A stretch of 22,783 bases of DNA from Methylacidiphilaceae bacterium (GTDB taxonomy: Bacteria; Verrucomicrobiota; Verrucomicrobiia; Methylacidiphilales; Methylacidiphilaceae), in assembly GCA_028687155.1 (NCBI GenBank), contig JAQUAR010000001.1:1-22783 (forward strand), given 5' to 3'. The translations under genes were made by a program, and so were the position numbers. Each line of letters opens with the position of its first letter. Position 1 is the first letter of the stretch. Shown here piece by piece: positions 1 through 7,627 of this stretch. Under the pieces are notes generated by a model that saw only the letters and a program-made list of their open reading frames with translations, was not told the DNA's origin and ran no database searches.

Positions 1-328
1 GGCCGCTGGGACCGCCGGGATAGATGTTCCAGCCCCCGTCCGGAAGTTGCCGATCGAGGATGTGCTTCACAAATCGGGCCTGCCTGCGGTAGTCGACCTT
101 GGCGAGCCAATGCATCAGCAAGATCCGATCGCAAGCCAAGGTCACGTCGGCAAAAAGCTCTCCTACCCAATGTCCATCGGGCTTCTGGGTCGAGAGAAGA
201 TAGTTTTGCGCTCGCGCGATCGCCAGACCGATCGCTTTTGGATGAGTCAACGTCTCCTCGATCACCAAGACGGGCTTCGTCTGAGCTTTTCTTTCGGCAG
301 GTTGGGAAAACAATTTTCCGGAGCGCAT
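1..328 (-). CDS. shc: Squalene-hopene cyclase, N-terminal part (runs off left edge)
   Basis: Squalene-hopene cyclase folds squalene into the pentacyclic hopene on the cytoplasmic membrane; it is the committed step of hopanoid synthesis. Translating the minus strand gives 109 codons from an ATG at 328 to the window edge. The frame contains RAQNYLLSTQKPDGHWVGEL, then CDRILLMHWLAKVDYRRQ, then RQLPDGGWNIYPGGPSG. These match the N-terminal region of bacterial hopene cyclases, including QW-type repeats (Q-x-x-DG-x-W) that brace the alpha/alpha barrel. The catalytic DxDD motif would lie further left, outside the window. The ATG at 328 is the first usable start in frame after the end of the upstream gene (no ATG, GTG or TTG between 328 and 402), but no good Shine-Dalgarno is visible. 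It lies 74 bases behind a farnesyl diphosphate synthase gene on the same strand, which supplies its precursor pathway. Family assignment is confident; the exact start is less so. Confidence 0.88.
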   Translation of the reverse strand, partial: MRSGKLFSQPAERKAQTKPVLVIEETLTHPKAIGLAIARAQNYLLSTQKPDGHWVGELFADVTLACDRILLMHWLAKVDYRRQARFVKHILDRQLPDGGWNIYPGGPSG

Positions 329-402
329 AGGAACGTCGGCTGATAGCGTGCGAATCCCGTCCTCGTCAACCCAAAATAGAGACTTTCTGGCCCTTGCGCC
401 GT

Positions 403-1287
403 TCAGCTTTCCCTCGAGAGCAGGTGGCCGGCTAAATCAGTAAGAATGGCACCCCTCTCTCCCAGGGGAGCAAGCGCTCCGTGAGCGCGTGCGGTGTACC
501 GTCGGGCCGCGAGCCGGGCGCCCTCGAGCCCCAGCAGCCGGGGATAGGTTGCTTTCACTGCCGCCAAGTCCTTCCCGGCACTCTTTCCCAAAGTCTCCCT
601 GGTCTGCGTCACGTCCAAAATATCGTCGACCACTTGGAATGCCAATCCGAGCAAGCGGCCAAACTCGGTGACCGCGCGCAGCGATTCGCGGCTCGCCTCG
701 CCCGCCATTGCCCCCAAGCGGAGGGCAGCGGTAATGAGGGCGCCGGTCTTCCGCAAATGGATGGCCCGAAGCTCACGCACCGAAATCTCCCTCCCCTCCG
801 CCTCCAAGTCGGCCACCTGCCCGCCCACCAGAGCCCGGCTGCCGGAAGCGCGGGCCAGTTCGCCCACCACGACCCCCGGCCCATATCGCCCCCCTCCATA
901 GCGGCAGGCGATCTCGAAAGCCTCGGCAAGAAGCGCATCCCCGGCTAGGATGGCAATCGCCTCTCCGTAAATCTTATGGAGAGTCGGCTTCCCTCTTCTC
1001 CAATCGTCGTTATCCATGGCGGGCAGGTCGTCGTGGATGAGCGAATAGGTATGAATGCACTCCACCGCGCAGGCAAGAGGAAGCGCCGGGGCGTAGTCCC
1101 CGCCCACCGCTTCACACGCTGCCAAGCAGAGGATGGGCCGAAGCCGCTTTCCCCCGGCAAAGAGGCTATGACGGATCGCCTCATGAAGAGCGCGGGGCTT
1201 CTTGGTGACCGGAGGCAGGTAGCGCCGCAACGCCTCATCTACCACTCTCCGCCTCTCCGCCAGATAGGCGGGCATATCTGTATGCAA
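403..1287 (-). CDS. ispA: Short-chain polyprenyl (farnesyl) diphosphate synthase
   Basis: Class I trans-prenyltransferase that condenses IPP with DMAPP/GPP to give FPP, the precursor of squalene, quinone tails and undecaprenyl carriers. The 294-residue length matches IspA. The first aspartate-rich motif, DDLPAMDNDD, is at residues 86-95 and is the bacterial DDx4D form; the second, DDILD, is at 221-225. GGKRLRP at 45-51 binds IPP. The residue five before the first Asp is Tyr (HTYSLIHDD), as in E. coli IspA, which favours a C15 product over a longer chain; this is inference from the known chain-length rule. The start is a TTG at 1287: AGGAGG lies eight bases upstream, while the next in-frame ATG at 1275 would be 20 bases away. 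It follows the DsrE-like gene by 27 bases and precedes squalene-hopene cyclase, so the segment reads as a hopanoid/isoprenoid operon. Confidence 0.93.
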   Translation of the reverse strand: MHTDMPAYLAERRRVVDEALRRYLPPVTKKPRALHEAIRHSLFAGGKRLRPILCLAACEAVGGDYAPALPLACAVECIHTYSLIHDDLPAMDNDDWRRGKPTLHKIYGEAIAILAGDALLAEAFEIACRYGGGRYGPGVVVGELARASGSRALVGGQVADLEAEGREISVRELRAIHLRKTGALITAALRLGAMAGEASRESLRAVTEFGRLLGLAFQVVDDILDVTQTRETLGKSAGKDLAAVKATYPRLLGLEGARLAARRYTARAHGALAPLGERGAILTDLAGHLLSRES

Positions 1288-1314
1288 CCTGCTTCCCTCC
1301 TCCTCTTTTCCTCG

Positions 1315-1605
1315 CTAATCCGCGAAACGAATTACCCCGTGCCACGCGGCGCCAATGGGCTCCTCTTCGAACAAGCGCACCCGATTTTCGGCAAGGTCGG
1401 CGAGAGCCTGCTCCCACACCTCCTGGTCGACGGGCCGAGGCGATTTCTCCCTCCAGGACCGGGCCGCCTCTCGCCTAAGGACGACGGTAACGAGAAGCTC
1501 CGGATGCATCGACAATCCCGCAGCGACCCGGAGCCCCTCCGCCGCACGAGGACTTCGCGCCGGATCGGCTTCCACCACCACGAGAACCTGCTTCTCTATT
1601 CCCAC
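1315..1605 (-). CDS. Small DsrE-like protein
   Basis: Predicted 96-residue soluble protein. The N-terminus has a hydrophobic strand (QVLVVVEADP), then SPRAAEGLRVAAGL as a helix, then a second strand (ELLVTVVL). This order is typical of the DsrE/DsrF/TusD fold: a small alpha/beta protein that in some members carries sulfur on a cysteine. No cysteine is present in the protein, so a sulfur-carrier role like TusD is unlikely. The start is GTG at 1605, overlapping the stop of the preceding ORF (TAG at 1596-1598), and it ends 27 bases before ispA. Overlap and spacing suggest co-transcription with the farnesyl diphosphate synthase and hopene cyclase genes. Function is unknown; the fold call is by pattern only and could be wrong. 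Confidence 0.65.
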   Translation of the reverse strand: MGIEKQVLVVVEADPARSPRAAEGLRVAAGLSMHPELLVTVVLRREAARSWREKSPRPVDQEVWEQALADLAENRVRLFEEEPIGAAWHGVIRFAD

Positions 1606-1760
1606 TTTTCCTTGACGAAAAGGTGCGCCGTCTCCTCTTGTGGCATAAGCGGCCGTTCTGGGTCAATCGCCCAACAGACCCGTCCGTGATCGGAGAGGGG
1701 AGAGACACGCAGGAGATGCCGGCCGCGAAAGAGGACGACCACTTTCTTGACGAGGGCCAC
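1596..1760 (-). CDS. Short hypothetical ORF upstream of the DsrE-like gene
   Basis: A 54-codon frame from a GTG at 1760 to TAG at 1596, overlapping the next gene's GTG start by ten bases. The peptide begins ALVKKVVVLFRGRHLLRV after the start and ends HLFVKEKWE. Third codon positions are mostly G or C, as in the neighbouring genes, which supports translation. The same frame stays open to an ATG at 1907 and the residues just upstream (KDYHGIDLYRQLN) also look protein-like, but that longer version would overlap the pstS signal-peptide region on the other strand by about 100 bases. I do not recognise a family. Start position and even reality of the gene are uncertain. Confidence 0.4.
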   Translation of the reverse strand: MALVKKVVVLFRGRHLLRVSPLSDHGRVCWAIDPERPLMPQEETAHLFVKEKWE

Positions 1761-1806
1761 ATTGAGCTGCCGATAGAGGTCGATTCCGTGGTAGTCCTTC
1801 CTTCGA

Positions 1807-2838
1807 ATGAAGATTCCCGGTCCTTGGAGCCTTTTCCTTCTCTTGAGCTCGTTCCTCGCTTGGTTCGCGCTGGCTCCCCCGGGAGGCAAATCGAAGCCTC
1901 TGATCAACGGCGCGGGCGCCTCCTTCCCCTACCCCCTTTATGCCCGCTGGTTCGCGGCCTACGAGCGACTCGACGGCACGGTACGCTTCAACTACCAGGA
2001 GATCGGATCAGGGGGAGGGCAGCAGCAGCTTCTCCATCAGATCGTCGATTTCGGAGCCTCAGACAGCCCCATGCGCCAGTCCCTCCCGCAGACCGCACCC
2101 GGCAAGATTCTCCACATCCCGATGATTGCGGGCGCCGACGCGCTTGCCTACAACCTTCCCGGCTCTCCCCCACTCCGCCTCACCCCGGACGTCGTCGCCG
2201 ATATCTTCTTGGGCCGGATCCAGAACTGGAACGACTCGCGGCTTGCGCAGATCAATCCGGAGATCGCGCTCCCCTCGCTGCCTCTGGTCGTCGTCCACCG
2301 CTCGGACGGAAGCGGTACCACCTACATCTTCACGGACTACCTATCGAAAGTCAGTTCGGAATGGGCCGCAATCGTCGGGCGGGGTACGGCGATCCGGTGG
2401 CCTTCCGGGATCGGGGCCAAAGGGAACGAGGGGGTGGCGGGGCAGATCCGCTCTCTTCCGGGCGCCATCGGCTATCTGGAGCTCGCGTTCGCCGCTCAAA
2501 ATCGGCTTCCCTACGCCGACGTGCAAAACTGCGCGGGGAATTACGTCCGCCCCTCGCCGGAATCGGTGACCCAGGCCCTGGCATCGAGCCCGCTGGAGCG
2601 GGGGGACTTCCGCATCTCGATTGCCAACGCCGTGGGTCCCGGAGCCTACCCGATTGCCGGATTGACCTGGCTTCTGCTCTATGAGAAGCCGCCGGATCGC
2701 CAAAAGGCACAAAAGCTCCTCGCGTTTGTCCGCTGGTGTCTCACCGACGGTCAGGCGCTGGCCTCCTCACTCGATTATGCTCCTCTCCCCCCTCGCCTCC
2801 GGGAACGGGTACTGGCAAGCTTGCCGGAGATCCGATAA
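1807..2838 (+). CDS. pstS: Phosphate ABC transporter, periplasmic phosphate-binding protein
   Basis: Binds inorganic phosphate in the periplasm and hands it to the PstCAB importer. The 343-residue product starts with a hydrophobic signal sequence (about residues 7-23; no lipobox cysteine is evident). The PstS signature INGAGASFPYPLY follows at 33-45, then YQEIGSGGGQQQLL at 63-76 and VDFGASDSPM. RSDGSGTTYIF in the middle is the phosphate-contacting loop conserved in the family. The ATG at 1807 is the only start that keeps the signal peptide; no strong Shine-Dalgarno or Pho box is visible upstream. The gene is divergent from the hopanoid cluster, with under 50 bases between them if the short minus-strand ORF starts at 1760. 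It is the first gene of pstSCAB. Confidence 0.95.
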   Translation: MKIPGPWSLFLLLSSFLAWFALAPPGGKSKPLINGAGASFPYPLYARWFAAYERLDGTVRFNYQEIGSGGGQQQLLHQIVDFGASDSPMRQSLPQTAPGKILHIPMIAGADALAYNLPGSPPLRLTPDVVADIFLGRIQNWNDSRLAQINPEIALPSLPLVVVHRSDGSGTTYIFTDYLSKVSSEWAAIVGRGTAIRWPSGIGAKGNEGVAGQIRSLPGAIGYLELAFAAQNRLPYADVQNCAGNYVRPSPESVTQALASSPLERGDFRISIANAVGPGAYPIAGLTWLLLYEKPPDRQKAQKLLAFVRWCLTDGQALASSLDYAPLPPRLRERVLASLPEIR

Positions 2839-2840
2839 GA

Positions 2841-2939
2841 ATGAGCGGTTGCATGAAGGAAGCAAGGCCAGGTCGCGATACCGTCGAGGGGAGAGGGGCG
2901 CTCGTCTTTCCTTGGGAAGGGTTAAGGGGGAAAGGGTGA
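2841..2939 (+). CDS. Possible 32-codon ORF between pstS and pstC
   Basis: An ATG three bases after the pstS stop opens a 32-codon frame whose TGA (2937-2939) overlaps the GTG start of pstC (2936-2938) in a GTGA arrangement. A GGAG lies about 11 bases before the ATG, inside the end of pstS. The peptide (MSGCMKEARPGRDTVEGRGA and 12 more residues) has no recognisable motif. It may be a leader ORF that carries ribosomes across the 97-base gap so that pstC is translationally coupled, or simply a chance open frame. Confidence 0.22.
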   Translation: MSGCMKEARPGRDTVEGRGALVFPWEGLRGKG

Positions 2940-3964
2940 ACGACTTCCAACCTGACCCGTCTTGGGAGGCACTTCCCCTCGCTGCCGAAACGCGATCGCT
3001 GACACATTCCGTCGGCATCGGCCGCATCCTGGATCAAGGGTTTGGGTTCCTGGCCGTAGGAGCGGGGATCTCGGTCTTGGCTCTCGCGGCGCTGCTCGGA
3101 TGGGAGCTCTATCAGGGAGCGGAGGAGGCGATTCGCCGTTACGGCATGGGATTTCTCGTCAGCTCCCACTGGGATCCGGTCGCTGGTCGATTCGGGGCTC
3201 TCCCTTTTTTGTACGGAACCTTTGTCTCCTCCGCCATCGCCTTGCTCCTGGCCTTCCCGTTGTCGGTCGCCACGGCCCTCTCTCTGACGGAATTCGCGCC
3301 CGTCCGGCTTCGCCGCCCTGTCCTGGCACTCGTCGATCTCATGGCGGCCGTTCCGAGCGTCGTCTGGGGACTCTGGGCCATGTTCGAAATGGTGCCGTGG
3401 CTGCGGCAGACCGCGTTCCCTTTCTTGCAGAGGTTCTTCGGCTGGCTCCCGTTTTTCCAAGGGTCGATCTACGGAGTGAGCCTGTTGGCCGGCGCCCTGG
3501 TCATCGCGATGATGATCACCCCCATCGTTACCTCCTTGGCGATTGAAATCCTCCAATCGGTCCCGCTGACGCTGCGGGAAGCGGCGTGGGCGTTGGGAGC
3601 CACCCGTTGGGAAGTCATGCGCGTGGCCGTGCTCCCCTATGTCCGGAGCTCCCTTGTGGGCGCCGGGGTTCTCGGCTTGGGCCGCGCCTTGGGAGAGACG
3701 ATGGCGGTCACCATGGTGATTGGGAACCGCCCGGAAATCTTTCTCTCGCTTTTCGCCCCGGGATATACGCTGGCGAGCGTCTTGGTCAACGAATTCGCCG
3801 AGGCGACTTCCGAAGAGCATCTCTCCGCCCTCTTCGAAATCGGCCTCACCCTGGTCGCCGTGACCTTCGTCGTCAACTCCCTCGCCCGGCTGCTGATCCG
3901 TAGCGTGCCCTTCTTCTTTGCGCCCCGGCCGCTCCGCACGGAGTCGATGGAGACGAGCGGATGA
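2936..3964 (+). CDS. pstC: Phosphate ABC transporter permease PstC
   Basis: One of the two inner-membrane permeases of the Pst importer. I place the start at GTG 2936 because a purine-rich AGGGGGAAAG immediately precedes it; the open frame extends further upstream only by overlapping pstS. The product is 342 residues with a first membrane helix at about 37-58 and further helices near 91-117, 127-152 and 176-200. The permease EAA motif is at 215-221 (EAAWALGATRWEVM), the cytoplasmic loop that docks on PstB. GLGRALGETMAVTMVIGN near residue 250 is strongly conserved in PstC. The stop overlaps the pstA start by four bases (ATGA). Confidence 0.93.
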   Translation: MNDFQPDPSWEALPLAAETRSLTHSVGIGRILDQGFGFLAVGAGISVLALAALLGWELYQGAEEAIRRYGMGFLVSSHWDPVAGRFGALPFLYGTFVSSAIALLLAFPLSVATALSLTEFAPVRLRRPVLALVDLMAAVPSVVWGLWAMFEMVPWLRQTAFPFLQRFFGWLPFFQGSIYGVSLLAGALVIAMMITPIVTSLAIEILQSVPLTLREAAWALGATRWEVMRVAVLPYVRSSLVGAGVLGLGRALGETMAVTMVIGNRPEIFLSLFAPGYTLASVLVNEFAEATSEEHLSALFEIGLTLVAVTFVVNSLARLLIRSVPFFFAPRPLRTESMETSG

Positions 3965-4872
3965 GCCCTCTTCCGAGCCCCTCCCATTCGAAGCCGCATT
4001 CACAAAAAGAAGCCTCGAACGAGGAGGGGGCGGATTTCCGCCACTTTTGGATTCGAAAAGTCGTCGACCGTTTTTTTCAGATCCTTTCCATTCTTGCGGC
4101 GATCGTCGTCATTAGCCCGCTTCTTCTTGTCTTCGTCTTCCTTCTCTCTTCCGGAGGCTCTTCTCTAACTTGGGACTTTCTCACGCAGCTGCCGAAGCCG
4201 GTGGGCGAGACCGGCGGTGGAATGGCGAATGCGATTGTCGGAAGCTGTATTCTGGTCGCGATCGCGACTGTGATCGCAACCCCCGTCGGCGTGCTCGGCG
4301 GAGTCTGCGTCTGTGAATACGGCGATGCTCGCCTTCGCGCGGCCATCCGGTTTACCGCGGATGTACTCAACGGCGTGCCCTCGATCATCTGGGGTATCGT
4401 GGTCTACTCCTGGGTGGTCCTCCGAATGAAGACCTTCTCCGGCCTCGCCGGCGGGCTGGCCCTCTCCTTTATCATGATCCCCCTGATCTTACGAACGACC
4501 GAGGATGTCATCCGGCTCGTCCCCTCCGCCTACCGCGAAGCGGGACTCGCATTGGGCCTCCGGCGCAGCCAGGTCATCCTTCACATCATCTTGGCGACCG
4601 CCCGGAGAGGGGTGCTCACGGGCGTTCTGCTGGCCGCGGCTCGCGTGGCAGGCGAGACAGCACCCCTCCTTTTCACCGCCTTCGGAAATCGCGTCTGGGC
4701 CGCTCACCTGCAAGAGCCGATGGCGGCACTCCCGCTCCAAATCTTTACCTATGCGATTTCTCCCTATCCCGATTGGCACAGGCAAGCCTGGGCTGGGGCG
4801 CTGGTTCTGCTCGGCCTGGTGTTTTTCATGAGTATCGTGGTCCGTACGTTGACCAGGGACAGGTCTCGATGA
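3961..4872 (+). CDS. pstA: Phosphate ABC transporter permease PstA
   Basis: Second inner-membrane permease of the phosphate importer; pairs with PstC. It has 303 residues. A charged cytoplasmic N-terminus of about 40 residues is followed by a first helix at 41-63, then [20 protein letters not shown] (71-90), typical of Pst[12 protein letters not shown] at 137-147 and the EAA loop [14 protein letters not shown] at 193-206 are family hallmarks, as is [19 protein letters not shown] nearer the C-terminus. ATG 3961 overlaps the pstC stop (ATGA), with GGAG eight bases upstream, so translation is probably coupled. The stop likewise overlaps the pstB start. Confidence 0.94.
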   Translation: MSPLPSPSHSKPHSQKEASNEEGADFRHFWIRKVVDRFFQILSILAAIVVISPLLLVFVFLLSSGGSSLTWDFLTQLPKPVGETGGGMANAIVGSCILVAIATVIATPVGVLGGVCVCEYGDARLRAAIRFTADVLNGVPSIIWGIVVYSWVVLRMKTFSGLAGGLALSFIMIPLILRTTEDVIRLVPSAYREAGLALGLRRSQVILHIILATARRGVLTGVLLAAARVAGETAPLLFTAFGNRVWAAHLQEPMAALPLQIFTYAISPYPDWHRQAWAGALVLLGLVFFMSIVVRTLTRDRSR

Positions 4873-5696
4873 GCGAGAGTGCGTCCGACCCCAAGCGAAC
4901 GGTTTCATCTTCCGCCGAGGGAGCGGATCCGCAAAGGCGCTCCTCCGCCTTTCAAATCGAAGACCTGCATGTCTGGTTCGGCAACCGGGCCGCACTTCAT
5001 GGAATCTCGCTCAACATTCCGGTCCACCAGGTGACGGGAATCATCGGACCCAGCGGCTGCGGCAAGAGTACCTTCTTGCGAGCGCTCAACCGGATGCACG
5101 AGTTTATTCCCGGGGCGCGCGTGCAGGGACGAATCCGCCTCTTCGGGGAAGATATCTATGAGGCAAGCGGCGATCCGATCCTCCTCCGCCGCCGTGTCGG
5201 CATGGTGTTTCAGAAATCGAACCCATTCCCCACCATGAGCATCCAGGAAAATGTCCTGATCGGCTTGCGACTCGCCGGCACTCGAAACCGGGACCTTCTC
5301 GAGGAACGCCTCGAAGAAGCGCTCCGAATGGCGGCTCTTTGGAGCGAGGTCAAGGACCGGCTGCATGCTCCGGGTATCGAGCTATCCGGTGGGCAGCAAC
5401 AGCGGCTCTGCATCGCCAGGGCCCTGGCAGTCCGCCCCGAAGTCCTGCTCATGGACGAGCCATGCTCGGCGCTCGACCCGATCGCGACGGCACAGATCGA
5501 ATCGCTCATCCGGGATTTAGGGCAGCGATATTCGATTGTGCTGGCAACTCACAACTTGCAGGAAGCCGGACGGACAGCGGATTGTACCGCATTTTTTCTG
5601 GAAGGCAGACTGATCGAGTTCGGATCGACCAAGAAGCTGTTTACCAATCCCAGCCAGAAGCAGACCGAAGACTACCTGACGGGCCGCTTTACTTAG
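4869..5696 (+). CDS. pstB: Phosphate ABC transporter ATP-binding protein PstB
   Basis: Cytoplasmic ATPase that drives phosphate import. The 275-residue frame from ATG 4869 (ATGA overlap with pstA; purine-rich AGGGACAGG upstream) carries Walker [10 protein letters not shown] at 60-68, the PstB-type Q-loop region [17 protein letters not shown] around 113-129, ABC signature LSGGQQQR at 172-179, Walker [13 protein letters not shown] at 193-204 and the H-loop in ATHNLQEA. The N-terminus is about 20 residues longer than E. coli PstB and is Ser-rich. The frame is also open upstream to 4773, inside pstA, but the overlap start is better. No phoU follows; the next gene is convergent with a gap of only 15 bases and no intrinsic terminator between them. 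Confidence 0.95.
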   Translation: MSESASDPKRTVSSSAEGADPQRRSSAFQIEDLHVWFGNRAALHGISLNIPVHQVTGIIGPSGCGKSTFLRALNRMHEFIPGARVQGRIRLFGEDIYEASGDPILLRRRVGMVFQKSNPFPTMSIQENVLIGLRLAGTRNRDLLEERLEEALRMAALWSEVKDRLHAPGIELSGGQQQRLCIARALAVRPEVLLMDEPCSALDPIATAQIESLIRDLGQRYSIVLATHNLQEAGRTADCTAFFLEGRLIEFGSTKKLFTNPSQKQTEDYLTGRFT

Positions 5697-5711
5697 TCCA
5701 TCCAAGGCAGG

Positions 5712-6785
5712 CTAGATGTTTCGGCGCGGAATCCAGTAGCTGTAATACCATGCCGCGGTAATCTGCTGGAGGAGGGTATAGATAACGATCGGGAGAATCG
5801 CCCGCGGGTGGTCAGGAACCGTCAAGACAGCCAAGACCAACCCACTGCCGTTATTGTTCATTCCCAGGCCATAGACGAGCGCGGTCCTCTCCGGCAGGGA
5901 GACTCGCAGAAGCCGTCCCAGCCATTCTCCACATTGGAAACGGAGCAGGCAGAGAATGCCGGCTCCCACCAAGAGCATGGCGAGAAAATCTGCGTCAAAA
6001 TACCGGAATGCATAAGGGAGCGCCGCAGCGGCATTCATGTAAATCAGCCAGAGGAGAATCAACTCGTTGGCGGGACGCAGGGCCGGGCGGACACGGGCAA
6101 AGAAGGTCTCTCCCGCGCGATGCCGGACCAGAATCCCAAGCAAGGAGGGCAGAACCACGCAGAGGATGAGGAATACCCCCATTCCGTGCCCAGCCATCTC
6201 GTGAAGATCTTCCGCATAATCGCCCCCTACCATCGAGGCCACGGAGTGGAGAGAAAGAGAGCCTAAAAATGGGCTCAGAACCGTGGAGCTCAGCACTAGG
6301 CCCAAGGAGAGGGCCATATCCCCTCCGGCATTCTGGCACCAAGCCGCCGAAGCCCCGGCGATGGGCATGGCCACCACGATCCCAAGCCCCATCACAAGGT
6401 TCTCCACTTCCTCCTGGTTGTGCCAAAGCCCGAGAGAGGCTCGCAGAGCGGCCAAAAAGAGAAGGGGGAGCAAGAAATTGACCAGAAGACTGGGGACCAG
6501 CGCGCGAAGGTTGCCGAAGAGTTTTCCCAACCTGCCTCCCGGCACGCCGAACCCACTGTTCCAGAGCAGGAGAAAAAGAAGAACGACGGGCAGAGAAATC
6601 GAGAAAGATTCCCCGAAGATCGGAATCGAGCCAAAGGTGAGTCGCCGGATCCGCTGCCCCAAGTCCGGAACGAAAGCCGCCAGCCCGTGGGCGGCGATCA
6701 GAGCCCAGAAGAAGTGCCGATGGAGCCGGTCCAGGAGCCAGCCCAAACCCCGCGGGACGGAACTCCCTTCTTCCTTGTTCTCCAT
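5712..6785 (-). CDS. BASS-family (bile acid:sodium symporter-like) transporter
   Basis: Multi-pass inner-membrane protein of 357 residues, probably ten hydrophobic segments. It resembles the bile acid/sodium symporter (SBF) family, whose bacterial members import organic anions such as 2-oxo acids, pantoate or bile acids with sodium. A polar crossover signature, GLGMNNNGSGLVLAVL, lies near the C-terminus, and another likely discontinuous helix is at AMPIAGASAAW. I chose ATG 6785 because AAGGAAAG sits just upstream; the open frame extends to 6908, but the extra 41 residues are polar, lack a good site and overlap sdhB. It lies 71 bases downstream of sdhB on the same strand, so it may be co-transcribed with succinate dehydrogenase, which hints at a carboxylate substrate. 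Substrate is not determinable from sequence. Confidence 0.75.
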   Translation of the reverse strand: MENKEEGSSVPRGLGWLLDRLHRHFFWALIAAHGLAAFVPDLGQRIRRLTFGSIPIFGESFSISLPVVLLFLLLWNSGFGVPGGRLGKLFGNLRALVPSLLVNFLLPLLFLAALRASLGLWHNQEEVENLVMGLGIVVAMPIAGASAAWCQNAGGDMALSLGLVLSSTVLSPFLGSLSLHSVASMVGGDYAEDLHEMAGHGMGVFLILCVVLPSLLGILVRHRAGETFFARVRPALRPANELILLWLIYMNAAAALPYAFRYFDADFLAMLLVGAGILCLLRFQCGEWLGRLLRVSLPERTALVYGLGMNNNGSGLVLAVLTVPDHPRAILPIVIYTLLQQITAAWYYSYWIPRRNI

Positions 6786-6856
6786 CACGTTTCTTTCCTT
6801 CCCGCCTGGCGTGAACCTGAAAGCGGGGATGATCGGACATCCGGCGGGAGCAGAGC

Positions 6857-7627
6857 CTACCGGACCGACTTGGTCCAGCCCAGAAACTCCTTCGTCCGGG
6901 CGCGCCAATACGCCCTGTTGAGCGCAGAGATCACCTCAACGGAAATCTTTTTCGGACAGACCGCCTCGCAAGCCCGCGTGAAGCTGCATGCGCCGAACCC
7001 TTCCCGATCCATCGCGCGCACCATCCGAATCACTCGGAGGTCCTGCTCGACCTTCCCCTGAGGAAGAAGCCCTAAATGGGCGACCTTCGCGCCGACAAAG
7101 AGGGCGGAGGAGCTGTTGATGCAAGTGGCTACGCAGGCACCGCAACCGATGCAATGGGCGGCGTCGAAGGCTTCTTCGGCCGCCGAGTGGGGCACGGGAA
7201 CGGTGTTGGCCTCCGGAGCCTGACCGGTCCCCACCGAAATGTAGCCGCCGGATTGCAGAATCCGGTCGAAGGCACTCCGATCGACGACGAGATCTTTGAT
7301 CAAGGGAAATGCCCTGCTGCGAAAGGGCTCCGCGGTAATCCGCTCTCCGTCCGCAAAGCTCCTCATATAGAGCTGACAGGTGGTCGTCCCTGCTCCGGGT
7401 CCATGCGGTCGCCCGTTGATCACAAGGGAGCAGCTTCCACAGATCCCCTCCCGGCAATCATGCTCGAAGGCGACCGGCTCCCTTCCTTCCCGCTCCAGAT
7501 CCTGATTGAGTTCGTCGAGCATTTCCAGAAAGGATAGGTTAGGATCTACCTTCTCCCGAACGTACTCCACAAACCCTCCCCGCTCCGCCGGGGAGGATTG
7601 CCTCCAGAGCCGCAGTGTGATCCTCAC
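6857..7627 (-). CDS. sdhB: Succinate dehydrogenase/fumarate reductase iron-sulfur subunit
   Basis: Carries electrons from the FAD of SdhA to the quinone site in SdhC. It has 256 residues. Ligands of the N-terminal [2Fe-2S] cluster are Cys58, 63, 66 and 84 (CREGICGSC, then TTTC). The C-terminal ferredoxin domain has C159-x2-C162-x2-C165-x3-C169 with C214, C220 and C224, the set expected for one [4Fe-4S] and one [3Fe-4S] cluster. The start is a GTG directly adjacent to the sdhA stop (zero gap), with AGGAG at 7638-7642 ten bases upstream, inside sdhA. This tight packing favours fixed stoichiometry with SdhA. The product is slightly longer than the E. coli protein and closer to the type-B family. 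Confidence 0.95.
   Translation of the reverse strand: MRITLRLWRQSSPAERGGFVEYVREKVDPNLSFLEMLDELNQDLEREGREPVAFEHDCREGICGSCSLVINGRPHGPGAGTTTCQLYMRSFADGERITAEPFRSRAFPLIKDLVVDRSAFDRILQSGGYISVGTGQAPEANTVPVPHSAAEEAFDAAHCIGCGACVATCINSSSALFVGAKVAHLGLLPQGKVEQDLRVIRMVRAMDREGFGACSFTRACEAVCPKKISVEVISALNRAYWRARTKEFLGWTKSVR

Noticed and set aside
47..343. 98-codon plus-strand ORF
   Set aside because: The opposite strand encodes a clear squalene-hopene cyclase N-terminus; the plus-strand peptide has no protein-like pattern.
1623..2684. 353-codon plus-strand ORF overlapping pstS
   Set aside because: Arg/Pro/Ser-rich shadow in another frame of pstS, as expected in GC-rich DNA.
2741..4003. 420-codon minus-strand ORF opposite pstC
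   Set aside because: Low-complexity charged antisense frame; pstC on the plus strand has unmistakable family motifs.
5697..5711. Terminator between convergent pstB and the BASS transporter gene
   Set aside because: Only 15 bases, with no hairpin or U-run. The lepB/UspA junction likewise has none.
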